Shown here: one piece after another, positions 8,249-15,433 of the stretch | Layout of the letters: each line of letters starts with the position of its first letter | Numbering within the stretch: the first letter of the stretch is position 1 | DNA from: Acidaminococcus intestini DSM 21505 | GTDB taxonomy: Bacteria > Bacillota > Negativicutes > Acidaminococcales > Acidaminococcaceae | Assembly (NCBI RefSeq): GCF_000425045.1 | Contig: NZ_AULA01000010.1 | Span: forward strand, 1-64,000 | Reading direction: 5' to 3' | Length of the DNA stretch: 64,000 bases | Made by a program: the position numbers and the translations under genes | The notes under the pieces: model-generated | The model's database searches: none | Seen by the model: only the letters and a program-made list of their open reading frames with translations | What the model was told of the DNA's origin: nothing

Positions 8249-9019
8249 TCATTTTGCGGCAGCTTCAGCACCCATCAGTTCTTTCAGCTCCCGTTCCGAC
8301 AGTTTCCATTTATAGGTATTGGCTTCCTGCGCCTGTCTGGCGGCTTCCTGCGCCTGTCTGGCGGCTTTCTGGGGAACGATGTACCCGCCACCGAATATCA
8401 TTTTATGCTTAGCTCTCTGGCTGTCCAGAGCCCGGGTATACACACCCACGTCTGTCTGGTAGTCGATGCCCATTTGGCTGAATAGCGCCACCCGGCTGGC
8501 CGTTAAGACGTTGTCTGGATATCTGTATTTTGGCTGCTGTGGCCCCTTGACCTTTTTGCTGTTCAACCGATTCACGGCATCCAAATCCCTCCACAGGTCA
8601 GGTGCAGACCGGATTAGCGGGCCCCGGCTTGTGACGAAGGACGTCGGCACCAGAGCACCGTTGGCATATGTGATATTACTGCCTACACATACATAATGGC
8701 TGATATGGTTGCTGAAGCAGGTCAGCTGTGGAGCGAACAGGAAATAGTCGATCCCCCGTTCGTTGTACCATTTAAGAATTTTCGTCAAAATAGAAAATGG
8801 TGGATTGTCTATCACTACGCAACCATCGGGATATTCGTATTTCTGATAGTCGCCGCCGGGCCAGAACGGTCGAACGATAGGTCTCCCCCCCCATTCGTAT
8901 TCCTTGATCGCCCATGCCTTCACCGTTTCATAGACGTTTTCCGGCGTATAGCAATCGTCAGTAGTTAGTTTGGGTTTGAATTTGTCGACAAATTCTTCAT
9001 AGGTTTCGCCCTTTCCCAT
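8249..9019 (-). CDS. Phage DNA adenine methyltransferase-like protein
   Basis: A 256-residue protein with the amino-methyltransferase motif IV (VVIDNPPFSI, near residue 70), preceded by YCTPENVYETV and followed by FLFAPQLT, the layout of EcoRI-type adenine methylases. Related phage proteins are sometimes labelled ParB. No partner restriction gene is nearby, so self-protection against host restriction is a reasonable inference. The C-terminus holds a 7-residue tandem repeat. The ATG at 9019 has GGAGG 5 nt upstream and is preferred over an upstream TTG. Confidence 0.6.
   Translation of the reverse strand: MGKGETYEEFVDKFKPKLTTDDCYTPENVYETVKAWAIKEYEWGGRPIVRPFWPGGDYQKYEYPDGCVVIDNPPFSILTKILKWYNERGIDYFLFAPQLTCFSNHISHYVCVGSNITYANGALVPTSFVTSRGPLIRSAPDLWRDLDAVNRLNSKKVKGPQQPKYRYPDNVLTASRVALFSQMGIDYQTDVGVYTRALDSQRAKHKMIFGGGYIVPQKAARQAQEAARQAQEANTYKWKLSERELKELMGAEAAAK
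8321..8362. repeat. Tandem 21-bp repeat inside the methyltransferase-like gene
   Basis: Two perfect adjacent copies of a 21-bp unit encode two copies of the heptapeptide ARQAQEA. The repeat is in frame and could expand or shrink by slippage. Confidence 0.9.
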
Positions 9020-9030
9020 GTTTCCCTCCA

Positions 9031-9555
9031 TCAAAAATGTACTTTAATCCCGCCCATGACAGTAGACTTACTTCCTGCCACCCAGCCGCCGACATTTCCC
9101 TTTACGGGGAACCCTACCATGCCAGCGGGCTGTCCGTGCTTATCCACACCGATGCCCAGCTCCCATTTGCGTGTCTCATCGACGACGGGTACCTTGATAT
9201 CGACCGTCGCCTTGGACTGCTGGTCCAGGGTAATCTTGTTTTTGTCCAAAACGTATTTTTCCGTGTCTGACTTTTTAAATGTCTGTTCGTGCCCATTGAC
9301 TTTGACCGTCAAACTCTGCTTGGGGATGGTCACATCCACATCAGCGTCCTGAGGGGACTCCTTTTCGACGTAGCGAACAATCGTTTTTGTTTCTGTCTCA
9401 GTTTTTGCCGTCACACTTTCGTTTTGCGTGGTTTTTGGCACAGGACACTTGTGATTAATCGCACGCCAGCTAAATCCGCTCAGAAAGCCAATCGTAAAGC
9501 ATACGGCGGTATAAGCAAAAAAGCGTAATTTTAAGCGTGTCTGGAGGCTGATCAT
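9031..9555 (-). CDS. Membrane-anchored phage protein in the lysis cluster (spanin candidate)
   Basis: A 174-residue protein with one N-terminal membrane segment (FFAYTAVCFTIGFLSGF, about 12-28) and a long periplasmic part. A Lys/Thr/Glu-rich linker precedes a beta-rich C-terminus ending in aromatic Phe (GGIKVHF), reminiscent of outer-membrane-inserting strands. It overlaps the amidase stop by 4 nt. In a diderm host a phage needs a way through the outer membrane, so a spanin-like role is inferred; there is no sequence match I can name. Confidence 0.45.
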   Translation of the reverse strand: MISLQTRLKLRFFAYTAVCFTIGFLSGFSWRAINHKCPVPKTTQNESVTAKTETETKTIVRYVEKESPQDADVDVTIPKQSLTVKVNGHEQTFKKSDTEKYVLDKNKITLDQQSKATVDIKVPVVDETRKWELGIGVDKHGQPAGMVGFPVKGNVGGWVAGSKSTVMGGIKVHF

Positions 9556-10160
9556 GGCCGCATCCTCGCTTTAAATTGCTGTCTGTACCAATTTGCCTTG
9601 CCTCTCAGGACATTTCCGCCGGTCCTGGGGTCGTCGTAGTCAGTAGTCCACGCCGGGCTGTCGGGTGTGCCAAGGTACTGCAAGTCCCATCGCTCACAAT
9701 CGGCGTTTGGCCCATACTCATCGCCTTCCGGAAGCAGGCCATCAATGTTATCCGCCGCTTCTGCGTGGGTCATGATCCGATCCCGGTCAATGGTCAGCCA
9801 CAGGGTCTTGGCCAGGACGGCCACCACCTGGGCCATAGTTTCAATCTGGGCCACCGTGGGCGGGTAGTCCCCCAAGTCGTCCGTAGTAGCCCCGTAGGCA
9901 CAGCACAAGGCAACGCCGATAGCAGCGGTGTTTCGTTGCCAAGTATGGGCCAGGGTTTCGCCGAGGTCGTCCGTACTTGCCCAAAGGCTGCCATCTTGAT
10001 CGATATTGATATGGTAGTCGTTAAACTTCTGGTCATACCGCCCCGCCGTCCAGTGCAGGTATACCTTGACGTCACGGTCCATGTTCCGGGCATCCTTCCA
10101 GAGCTGAGCACGTGCAGCCTCAGCCATCGTCTGGATGTCTTCCAGCGTTACTTTTTTCAT
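9552..10160 (-). CDS. Endolysin, N-acetylmuramoyl-L-alanine amidase
   Basis: A 202-residue amidase_2-type enzyme that cuts the bond between muramic acid and the stem peptide. Visible features: VYLHWTAGR with the zinc His near residue 36, NDYHINIDQDG (His near 50), and the later THAEA and DCERWDL region that supplies the remaining ligands. PPTVAQIETMAQVVAVL is typical of the family. There is no signal peptide, so release depends on the holin. The start at MKKVTLED has AGGAGG at a good distance. Confidence 0.85.
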   Translation of the reverse strand: MKKVTLEDIQTMAEAARAQLWKDARNMDRDVKVYLHWTAGRYDQKFNDYHINIDQDGSLWASTDDLGETLAHTWQRNTAAIGVALCCAYGATTDDLGDYPPTVAQIETMAQVVAVLAKTLWLTIDRDRIMTHAEAADNIDGLLPEGDEYGPNADCERWDLQYLGTPDSPAWTTDYDDPRTGGNVLRGKANWYRQQFKARMRP

Positions 10161-10473
10161 CAGATTTTTCCTCCTTTTCGTCCAGATCCGGGATCCCATC
10201 GCCGTTGGAGTCGGTCACCCGGGGCACGATGTTAAGCAGCCCGGAGACAACGGCTGGCCCCAGGACCTGATTCCCAATACGTAAAGCGGCGTCGATCATC
10301 TTAAAAAGCCATTCCTCGTGGAGACCTGTTACTAGGGCGAATACCCACAGAAAAATGGCCAGCGTAAAAGGCGCCAGCCCAATGAAAACGATAAAACGAA
10401 AAAGCCATACGGATTGAATCGTAAAGCGCAGCTGTTTCAGGCTCTTCAATTTACGAGAGATTTGTTCAAGCAT
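10120..10473 (-). CDS. Holin-like membrane protein with a calcium-loop-like tail
   Basis: A 117-residue protein with two hydrophobic segments (about 23-50 and a weaker one around 65-85) and a charged C-terminus. The tail contains DSNGDGIPDLDE, which matches the EF-hand/thrombospondin type 3 calcium-loop pattern and is unusual in a holin. It overlaps the endolysin start by 41 nt and follows the XhlA-like gene, so it belongs to the lysis cassette. Confidence 0.6.
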   Translation of the reverse strand: MLEQISRKLKSLKQLRFTIQSVWLFRFIVFIGLAPFTLAIFLWVFALVTGLHEEWLFKMIDAALRIGNQVLGPAVVSGLLNIVPRVTDSNGDGIPDLDEKEEKSDEKSNAGRHPDDG

Positions 10474-10727
10474 TTTTTCTGTTGTTCCTCCAGGTCGTCA
10501 ATCCTGTGAGTGTTACTTTTCCCCCTGGCTTCAATTGCTTCCAGCCGGATTTCAATCTGTTCCCGCCTGGCACGCTCCTTGCTGAGTGTTTCATCCAACT
10601 TGTCCAGGCTTTGTACCACCCGGTCCAGCAGGACCTTGAGTGGGCTAATGATCACGTGGATTACCCACACGAGGGCTCCGCCCAGGAGAGTCAGTACAGC
10701 TACAATGTCACCTAGTGATACATCCAT
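10446..10727 (-). CDS. XhlA/holin-accessory-like protein
   Basis: A 93-residue protein: an N-terminal membrane segment (IVAVLTLLGGALVWVIHVII, about 8-27) followed by a heptad-rich coiled coil (residues 35-85). This matches XhlA-type proteins that work with a holin. Ribosome-binding site GGAGGCGG lies upstream. Its start is divergent from the second recombinase gene across a 56-bp gap. Confidence 0.65.
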   Translation of the reverse strand: MDVSLGDIVAVLTLLGGALVWVIHVIISPLKVLLDRVVQSLDKLDETLSKERARREQIEIRLEAIEARGKSNTHRIDDLEEQQKKCLNKSLVN

Positions 10728-10745
10728 AAGCCGCCTCCTTTTCGG

Positions 10746-10751
10746 TATAAT
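10746..10751 (+). promoter_or_regulatory. -10 element of the second recombinase gene
   Basis: A perfect TATAAT lies 32 bp before the start codon; no good -35 is visible at 17 bp, so basal expression may be low. AGGAGA follows at 10771-10776. Confidence 0.5.
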
Positions 10752-10783
10752 GCTCCCTATATGAGATATAAGGAGATGTTTTC

Positions 10784-11752
10784 ATGAGATTACCAAATGG
10801 TTATGGTTCCGTTTATAAGCTGTCAGGGCATCGGAGGCGACCGTACGTCGTCAAAAAGACCATCGATGGACGGCAGCGTGCCCTGGGATATTTTGAGTCG
10901 TATCAAGCTGCGTTTGAATTTCTCGTTGAGATTAATCACTGCACACCCACCCATCAAGTCACGTTTTCCGCCGTCTATGCCGCATGGAGTCAAAGGCATT
11001 TTCCGGATGTATCCCTGTCCAGCCGTCAGGCCTACTCCATCAGCTACAGGCATCTGAGTCCGCTCCATGCCATGCCTTTCGGCTCCATCTCCTATTCGGA
11101 TTTACAGTCAGCCATTGACGCTGTCCCTGCTGGGTATTGCACCCGTAAAAAATGCCGTGTGCTGCTGAGCCAGATGTATAAGTACGCCATCAAGAATGGT
11201 ATCGTTGACCACGATCTGAGTCCCTTCGTGGAGCTCCCGAAGCACACCGTCGTCTACAAGAAGAAGCCGTTCACAGCCAGGCAGATTGGCAAGCTATGGC
11301 GGTCACTGGATGTTCCAGGCGTTGCCGATGCTCTTATCCTCATTTATACAGGTATGAGGGTCGGAGAGTTTATCGCTCTGCGTCCAGGTGACATCAACGT
11401 CAGGCAGAGATACATCGACATTAAGCAGTCAAAGACAGCTGCCGGTGTGCGTAAAATCCCCATCCATCACCGCATCCTGTACATGCTCACAGAGAGAAAA
11501 GAGGCCGGATCCATCTGCCCCTGCTCAACCTACGACAGCTTCCGACGGCTCTGGGATAAAGCCATGGACGCAGTCAGGATGAAGCACACGCCACACGAAT
11601 GCCGTCATACGCTGGCCACCTTGCTTGACCGGGCAGAGGTCAGCGAAACTACTATCCGGATGATTCTGGGACACGCCAGGCCTGGAATCACCAAAGGTGT
11701 CTACACACATAAGACGCTGGCTGACCTGCGGAAGGCCATAGACCGTGTTTAA
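10784..11752 (+). CDS. Second tyrosine recombinase (putative shufflon invertase)
   Basis: A 322-residue tyrosine recombinase. The N-terminal GYGSVYKLSGHRRRPYVVKK is an arm/AP2-like DNA-binding segment; the catalytic domain shows TGMRVGE (R192), a beta-hairpin Lys near 217, HECRH (H271, R274), LGH (H297) and the nucleophile in VYTHK (Y307). All catalytic residues are present. It is far from both att sites, on the opposite strand to the late operon, and ends 141 bp from the first tail-fibre cassette. This is the position Rci-type recombinases hold beside a shufflon. It differs in sequence from the prophage integrase. Confidence 0.9.
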   Translation: MRLPNGYGSVYKLSGHRRRPYVVKKTIDGRQRALGYFESYQAAFEFLVEINHCTPTHQVTFSAVYAAWSQRHFPDVSLSSRQAYSISYRHLSPLHAMPFGSISYSDLQSAIDAVPAGYCTRKKCRVLLSQMYKYAIKNGIVDHDLSPFVELPKHTVVYKKKPFTARQIGKLWRSLDVPGVADALILIYTGMRVGEFIALRPGDINVRQRYIDIKQSKTAAGVRKIPIHHRILYMLTERKEAGSICPCSTYDSFRRLWDKAMDAVRMKHTPHECRHTLATLLDRAEVSETTIRMILGHARPGITKGVYTHKTLADLRKAIDRV

Positions 11753-11885
11753 TGCGTGTGTAACCCGGGCTAGTAATATAGGTAGGAAACCGCTCAGGAA
11801 GTATCTGTGTATGTGTGCTTAATACGGTTTTAAGTGGCTCGTGTCAATGCCATAAAGTGGCATAAAATGGCATAAAATGGATTAC

Positions 11886-12177
11886 CCAGGTATCCACCGA
11901 TGAAATTGCATCCCATGGGCACCTTGTAAGAACCTGGAACAAGGTAACGGAAAATAACGGGGCCCCGAATCTATACAGGAACGGGAAATGGGAGCGCTAT
12001 ACGGGTGGGGCTTTTAGGGTATCTGGCTCTTGGGATGGAACAGCCGGGGCTGGAACATCAACCCCTCAAAATGGCTGTGGTGACCCTGCTGGCACCACCG
12101 ACGGAACTGGCGGCAATGCGGCTCATAACAACATCCCGCCATCAGTCTGCGCCTACTGTTGGAAACGCACGGCCTAA
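11886..12177 (+). CDS. Inverted silent tail-fibre C-terminal cassette (C3)
   Basis: This plus-strand frame has no start codon or ribosome-binding site of its own but reads V-STDE-IASHGH, a variable Gly/Thr/Asn-rich middle, and NAAHNNIPPSVCAYCWKRTA-stop. The beginning and end align with the C-terminal third of the fibre gene at 12691, which runs on the other strand. It begins at the shared core CCACCGATGA (11894) and ends tail to tail with cassette C2, their last codons overlapping. Inversion between this core and that of the expressed gene would fuse it in frame. Confidence 0.85.
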
Positions 12178-12448
12178 GCGGTCCTGCGCCAGCCATAACA
12201 GGCGATGGATGGGGGTAGGGTGTTGTGGGGCTGATTGTTGCCGAACTCGAGGTGCAAAACATCGGTATTATCCGTGGCTTGCTTGCTGCTTACGGCAACG
12301 CTTCCTACCCATTTCCCGCCACTATATCGCAAAGCTGAAAAGACACCAGAATCCGATAGACTATCGTTTTTGTTGCCCATGATATTTGACGCCCCATCAA
12401 GTAGGCGAAACTGGACGTCGCCTTTAATTTTTGGTAACTCATCGGTGG
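12174..12448 (-). CDS. Silent tail-fibre C-terminal cassette (C2)
   Basis: Starts at the core CCACCGATGA (12439-12448), reads ATDELPKIKGDVQFRLLD, continues through a distinct Ser/Asp-rich middle, and ends PHNTLPPSIACYGWRRTA-stop. It has the same orientation as the expressed fibre. It lies directly behind C1, whose stop codon (TAG) abuts the C2 core. A weak upstream ATG exists, but the lack of a ribosome-binding site and the missing N-terminal domain argue for a donor segment and not an independent gene. Confidence 0.8.
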
Positions 12449-12687
12449 CTATGCGGTACGCCTCCACACATAGGCCGCCACGCAGGGAGACAGGTTGTTG
12501 TGAGGGACATCTTTACCGAAATCCATGACAAACCCGTCACCTTGCCCGCTTTGTGGATTTGACCCGAAGCTGACATTTTCAATGGATGCAGGAGCCGAAA
12601 ATACGCCGTGGGTGGTCAGCTTTTGATTTGGATCTTGTCTAGCAAAATCGAGGACATCTCCTCTGATATGGGGCAGTTCATCGGTGG
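12449..12687 (-). CDS. Silent tail-fibre C-terminal cassette (C1)
   Basis: Starts at the core CCACCGATGA (12678-12687), reads ATDELPHIRGDVLDFARQ and ends VPHNNLSPCVAAYVWRRTA-stop. It follows the expressed fibre with only 3 bp between that stop codon and the core. The middle is unrelated in sequence to the other cassettes while both ends are conserved, the pattern of interchangeable receptor-binding tips. An ATG two codons before the core could start it, but without a ribosome-binding site. Confidence 0.8.
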
Positions 12688-12690
12688 CAC

Positions 12691-13383
12691 TCATGCAGTT
12701 CTACGCCAGCCGTATGCGCCCACAGAAGGTTGCAGGTTATTATGAGCTGCATCTCCACCTGTGTGCTCAATAAATTCGCTCTGGAAATAATAGCCATGAT
12801 TACCGTCAGCATAATATCCAGATACTTTCCTGTCGGTGAAAGTACCGTTTATGCTGTTGTTTGATTGACCAGCATTGTACAAGATAGATTGCGGCTCGGT
12901 CTGTGGAAACCCACCCTTGGCCAATGCTATCCTGTGACCATGAGATGGCATCTCATCGGTGGTGAGCTTGTGCATTCGCTCGCCGTATTTCGTGCCCGCC
13001 ACGTAGTTAAACGAGCCGAAATCATCTGTGCCGGAACCCTGTGCGATGAGCGTGTAGCCTGCTGGCAGGGCTTCCCACGTACCGCCGAACAGGTCAGCGG
13101 GGCTGGTGCTTTTGTCGCTGAAGTAGTACGAGCCGACGGGGTGGGCGTCGAGCTTTGCTTTCGTCTGGGCGGCTGAAACTGCCGTGCTGATGGCTTGCTC
13201 GTAGGCCGCTTTTTGTTTAGCCAGGGCATCGGCCAGGAGCTTCTGGACCCACGCCGTGGTAGGCACTTTCTGAGAGTTATCGTCCTTTTCCGGTGACGAG
13301 ACGTACATAGCTCCCCAATTTAACCCTTCAATACCAAGGGATCCTTCGCCATCGCCGTTGGGCACGATTGCTCTTGTCGTCAT
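12691..13383 (-). CDS. Tail fibre with collar domain, expressed allele
   Basis: A 230-residue fibre. The N-terminal part (1-70) includes a coiled coil (LAKQKAAYEQAISTAVSAA); HPVGSYYFSDKSTSPADLFGG begins a collar/tip domain; HKLTTDEMPSHGH marks the switch point (core at 12953-12962), and the tip ends AAHNNLQPSVGAYGWRRTA. Its ATG overlaps the stop of the small Cys-rich gene. The C-terminal 90 residues are the part for which three alternative cassettes lie downstream. It should form the host-contacting tip of the phage tail. Confidence 0.85.
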   Translation of the reverse strand: MTTRAIVPNGDGEGSLGIEGLNWGAMYVSSPEKDDNSQKVPTTAWVQKLLADALAKQKAAYEQAISTAVSAAQTKAKLDAHPVGSYYFSDKSTSPADLFGGTWEALPAGYTLIAQGSGTDDFGSFNYVAGTKYGERMHKLTTDEMPSHGHRIALAKGGFPQTEPQSILYNAGQSNNSINGTFTDRKVSGYYADGNHGYYFQSEFIEHTGGDAAHNNLQPSVGAYGWRRTA

Positions 13384-13511
13384 TTAGACTCACCATCCTT
13401 CTTTTCATCGGCTTGCTGTTCCGGCTTATAAGCAATGCAGGCCGGGTTTACGCATTTATCGTCCACCAGCTTGTGAGCGCAATATTCGCAACGCTTCGGG
13501 ATCTTAAACAT
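13380..13511 (-). CDS. 43-residue zinc-ribbon-like phage protein
   Basis: The frame reads MFKIPKRCEYCAHKLVDDKC and ends in a charged tail; four cysteines in a C-x2-C, C-x4-C arrangement suggest a small metal-binding ribbon. It overlaps the upstream gene (its ATG lies inside the last codons) and its stop overlaps the fibre start (ATGA), so it is translationally coupled on both sides. Role unknown. Confidence 0.65.
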   Translation of the reverse strand: MFKIPKRCEYCAHKLVDDKCVNPACIAYKPEQQADEKKDGESK

Positions 13512-13959
13512 TCTCCATCGCCTCCTTGTATTGGGCTTGCAGGTCTTTAAAATCTGCCCGGATACTTTCCTGAGCGTCCGTGTCGCCGGTCAGGAGAGCC
13601 ACGGCCATGCTGTCGGTCAGGTCCTTGACTGCACTGTCATAGTCGGCCTTGAGGCTGGCTTTCTGTGCCTCCTGTCGCTCTTGCTCCGTGAGCTCCGCCG
13701 GTGGCACGTAGGTACGTTTGGCCTGGGCATCCAGCAGGTCCTGGATGCGTTCACAGTAACCGCTGTAGGTGCCGTTGCCGTTGGGATAAGGTAAAAAATC
13801 TCCATCCACCACGCAGCACTCCTGTGTATCGTCATAGATAACGGATTCCGGGACGGATACAGCCCCGGCGTCGAGTAAAAAATTATCGACGGTATCGCTG
13901 TATGTGCGGTCGCCGTCGATGATCAAAACATTATTTTTTAAAATCTGAAAAACATGCAT
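13504..13959 (-). CDS. Putative tail-fibre assembly chaperone
   Basis: A 151-residue protein: a small N-terminal beta-rich part (HVFQILKNNVLIIDGDRTY) and a C-terminal helical part (ELTEQERQEAQKASLKADYD onward). Layout and position between two fibre genes match Tfa/DUF4376-type fibre chaperones. The ribosome-binding site AAAGGAGAT abuts the recombination site of the plus-strand cassette C4, so inversion of C4 would leave this gene intact. Confidence 0.55.
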   Translation of the reverse strand: MHVFQILKNNVLIIDGDRTYSDTVDNFLLDAGAVSVPESVIYDDTQECCVVDGDFLPYPNGNGTYSGYCERIQDLLDAQAKRTYVPPAELTEQERQEAQKASLKADYDSAVKDLTDSMAVALLTGDTDAQESIRADFKDLQAQYKEAMENV

Positions 13960-13970
13960 TTTTATCTCCT

Positions 13971-14291
13971 TTCACTGAGAGAGAAATGGCGAAAATTACG
14001 CCTAAAATAGCGTCCTCAACGATGACCGTATCTAGGGTTTCGCAAATTCACGGCGTTGTAACGAATTATAGTTCAACTAATCAATATAAGGACGTACCGA
14101 AAGATGGATGGTCAGGAACTGTTATCAGCGGTGAAGAGACGGGCGGCGGCGCCAAGGACCACGGAATAGAGGTCCGCAACGTCCTTGAAACCTTGTCCCC
14201 GTCTATTGCAATAGCTTCTATCGGGGGGGACGAACGGCATGAAAACCGTCCCCCGTTCCAAGGTGTTTGTTATTGGGTCCGAACCCAATAG
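13971..14291 (+). CDS. Inverted alternative C-terminus for the second tail fibre (C4)
   Basis: The plus-strand frame reads FTERE-MAKITPKIAS at its start and ends HENRPPFQGVCYWVRTQ-stop. The expressed fibre on the other strand reads LTESE-LPRITPKAS at the switch point and ends HENRMPYSGVAYWVRTQ. The middle differs. There is no ribosome-binding site. The two frames converge, overlapping by 22 bp at a near-palindromic WVRTQ-coding end (14270-14291). It is a one-segment invertible alternative. Confidence 0.8.
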   Translation, partial: FTEREMAKITPKIASSTMTVSRVSQIHGVVTNYSSTNQYKDVPKDGWSGTVISGEETGGGAKDHGIEVRNVLETLSPSIAIASIGGDERHENRPPFQGVCYWVRTQ

Positions 14292-14532
14292 GCTACGCCG
14301 CTATACGGCATGCGGTTTTCATGAGCGGCCCCGCCGCCAAAACTGGAAATTTCAACACTGTGAGAATGGTTTCCTGCGGCTTTTGTATTTTGCCATGTGG
14401 CCCAAGAACTGGCTCCGTTATAAGATTGATTATTCCCCGTTTGGTTAGAAACATTAAGGTACTGATGAGTGTGGTTTCCAGTTGTACTACATGATGCCTT
14501 AGGCGTGATTCTAGGCAGTTCACTCTCAGTGA
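13971..14532. repeat. Inverted site pair flanking the second fibre tip
   Basis: TCACTGAGAGAGAA at 13972-13985 (plus) and TCACTGAGAGTGAA at 14519-14532 (minus) match at 13 of 14 positions and are inverted. Each has a dyad character of its own (TTCACT...AGTGAA). Recombination between them would flip 13972-14532 and exchange the fibre tips in frame. Confidence 0.7.
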
Positions 14533-15418
14533 GTTTGTGTTCAGCTTCGCCGCCCGTATCCCCCACGGAATAGCTGAACTTTTTCCCATTTTCCCAGTAT
14601 TCGCCGGCCCCGATAGGCACACGGCCCTGCAACGTGCGTTTCCAAGTTGTGCCAGGCCACAGCTGGTTTGGGTTTTGGTCGCCAGTGGTAGCGATGACAA
14701 ATCCAACCGGATAGATGATGTCGATGATGTCCTTGACGGACCGCTGCTTGACCTGCTTCCAGGTGCCGTCTGCGCCCAGATAATAGTTGTCCTGCATGCC
14801 TTTTTTAGGCTGAGGAACAAACCCTCGGTCGCCGTCGGACGTGCTTGTGCAGCCGATCACATCGGAGTGGGCGTTTTTGTCGGTCAGATGGGCATTAAAG
14901 TCGGAGCGGCTAACGTTGTCTTCTTCGTTGATGTAGACAGCAATGCTGGTGGCATTGCTGACCGTAAAATAGGCCCCCATCTGCAAATCGGCCATGAGCG
15001 TATCTTTGGACGGCAGCCAGTCTTCTTTCCCCTCATCCGCATAAAAATAGCCGAAGAGCAAGTTCTCTCCGGCGTAGCCGTTCCAGCCAGCATCCTGGTA
15101 GTAGTTAGATTCGACGTGTGCAATCACGCCGACTTCCGACAATTTAAAGCCCGCTGTCACAGTGCGGTTGCTGTATTTGCCCAGAATCCTGTATCTGGCT
15201 TCGTTCACATCGGCATTGGTGACCACTCCGATATCGGAAATAGACGCCTCGATGCGCTTGCTGACCACAGCGGTCAGGGACGCCACCTTGCTGGCATCTG
15301 CCGGTCTGCTATCCCCGATATCCATGCGGTCGAACACAATAGGCTTCTGCATGGCACTGGCCAGGGCTATCAGCTTCATGCCGTCATTGGTGACGGTAAT
15401 ATTGTGGAATTCTGCCAT
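14270..15418 (-). CDS. Phage tail-collar fibre protein, expressed allele
   Basis: A 382-residue fibre. The N-terminal part (MAEFHNITVTNDGMKLIALA to about residue 150) is a DUF3751-type tail-collar fibre base that attaches to the baseplate. A linker follows, then a collar domain (IIYPVGFVIATTGDQNPNQL, GTTWKRTLQGRVPIGAG) and a tip starting at KLTESELPRITPKAS, ending FGGGAAHENRMPYSGVAYWV. It follows the DUF2313 baseplate gene, as in Mu- and PBSX-like phages. Confidence 0.88.
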   Translation of the reverse strand: MAEFHNITVTNDGMKLIALASAMQKPIVFDRMDIGDSRPADASKVASLTAVVSKRIEASISDIGVVTNADVNEARYRILGKYSNRTVTAGFKLSEVGVIAHVESNYYQDAGWNGYAGENLLFGYFYADEGKEDWLPSKDTLMADLQMGAYFTVSNATSIAVYINEEDNVSRSDFNAHLTDKNAHSDVIGCTSTSDGDRGFVPQPKKGMQDNYYLGADGTWKQVKQRSVKDIIDIIYPVGFVIATTGDQNPNQLWPGTTWKRTLQGRVPIGAGEYWENGKKFSYSVGDTGGEAEHKLTESELPRITPKASCSTTGNHTHQYLNVSNQTGNNQSYNGASSWATWQNTKAAGNHSHSVEISSFGGGAAHENRMPYSGVAYWVRTQ

Positions 15419-15433
15419 TGTCTCACTCCTTTT

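Larger units (their letters stand above)
11894..12962. repeat. Four copies of the cassette core site CCACCGATGA
   Basis: Copies are at 11894-11903 (plus orientation) and, as the reverse complement, at 12439-12448, 12678-12687 and 12953-12962. In every copy the core is translated in the same frame as x-T-D-E, and the flanks are loosely similar (R-N-T-x-C-C on the downstream side). One copy is inverted relative to the other three. These are the presumed crossover sites. Confidence 0.85.

Noticed and set aside
8321-8362. Possible CRISPR-like repeat
   Set aside because: Two adjacent copies with no spacer, in frame in a gene; a simple coding duplication.
10784-11752. The second recombinase as evidence of a nested second integrated element
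   Set aside because: No flanking att-like repeats or cargo around it; the genes on both sides belong to one continuous phage late region.
10784-15418. Diversity-generating retroelement as the source of fibre variation
   Set aside because: No reverse transcriptase, no template repeat and no adenine-biased variable region; the cassette structure fits site-specific recombination.
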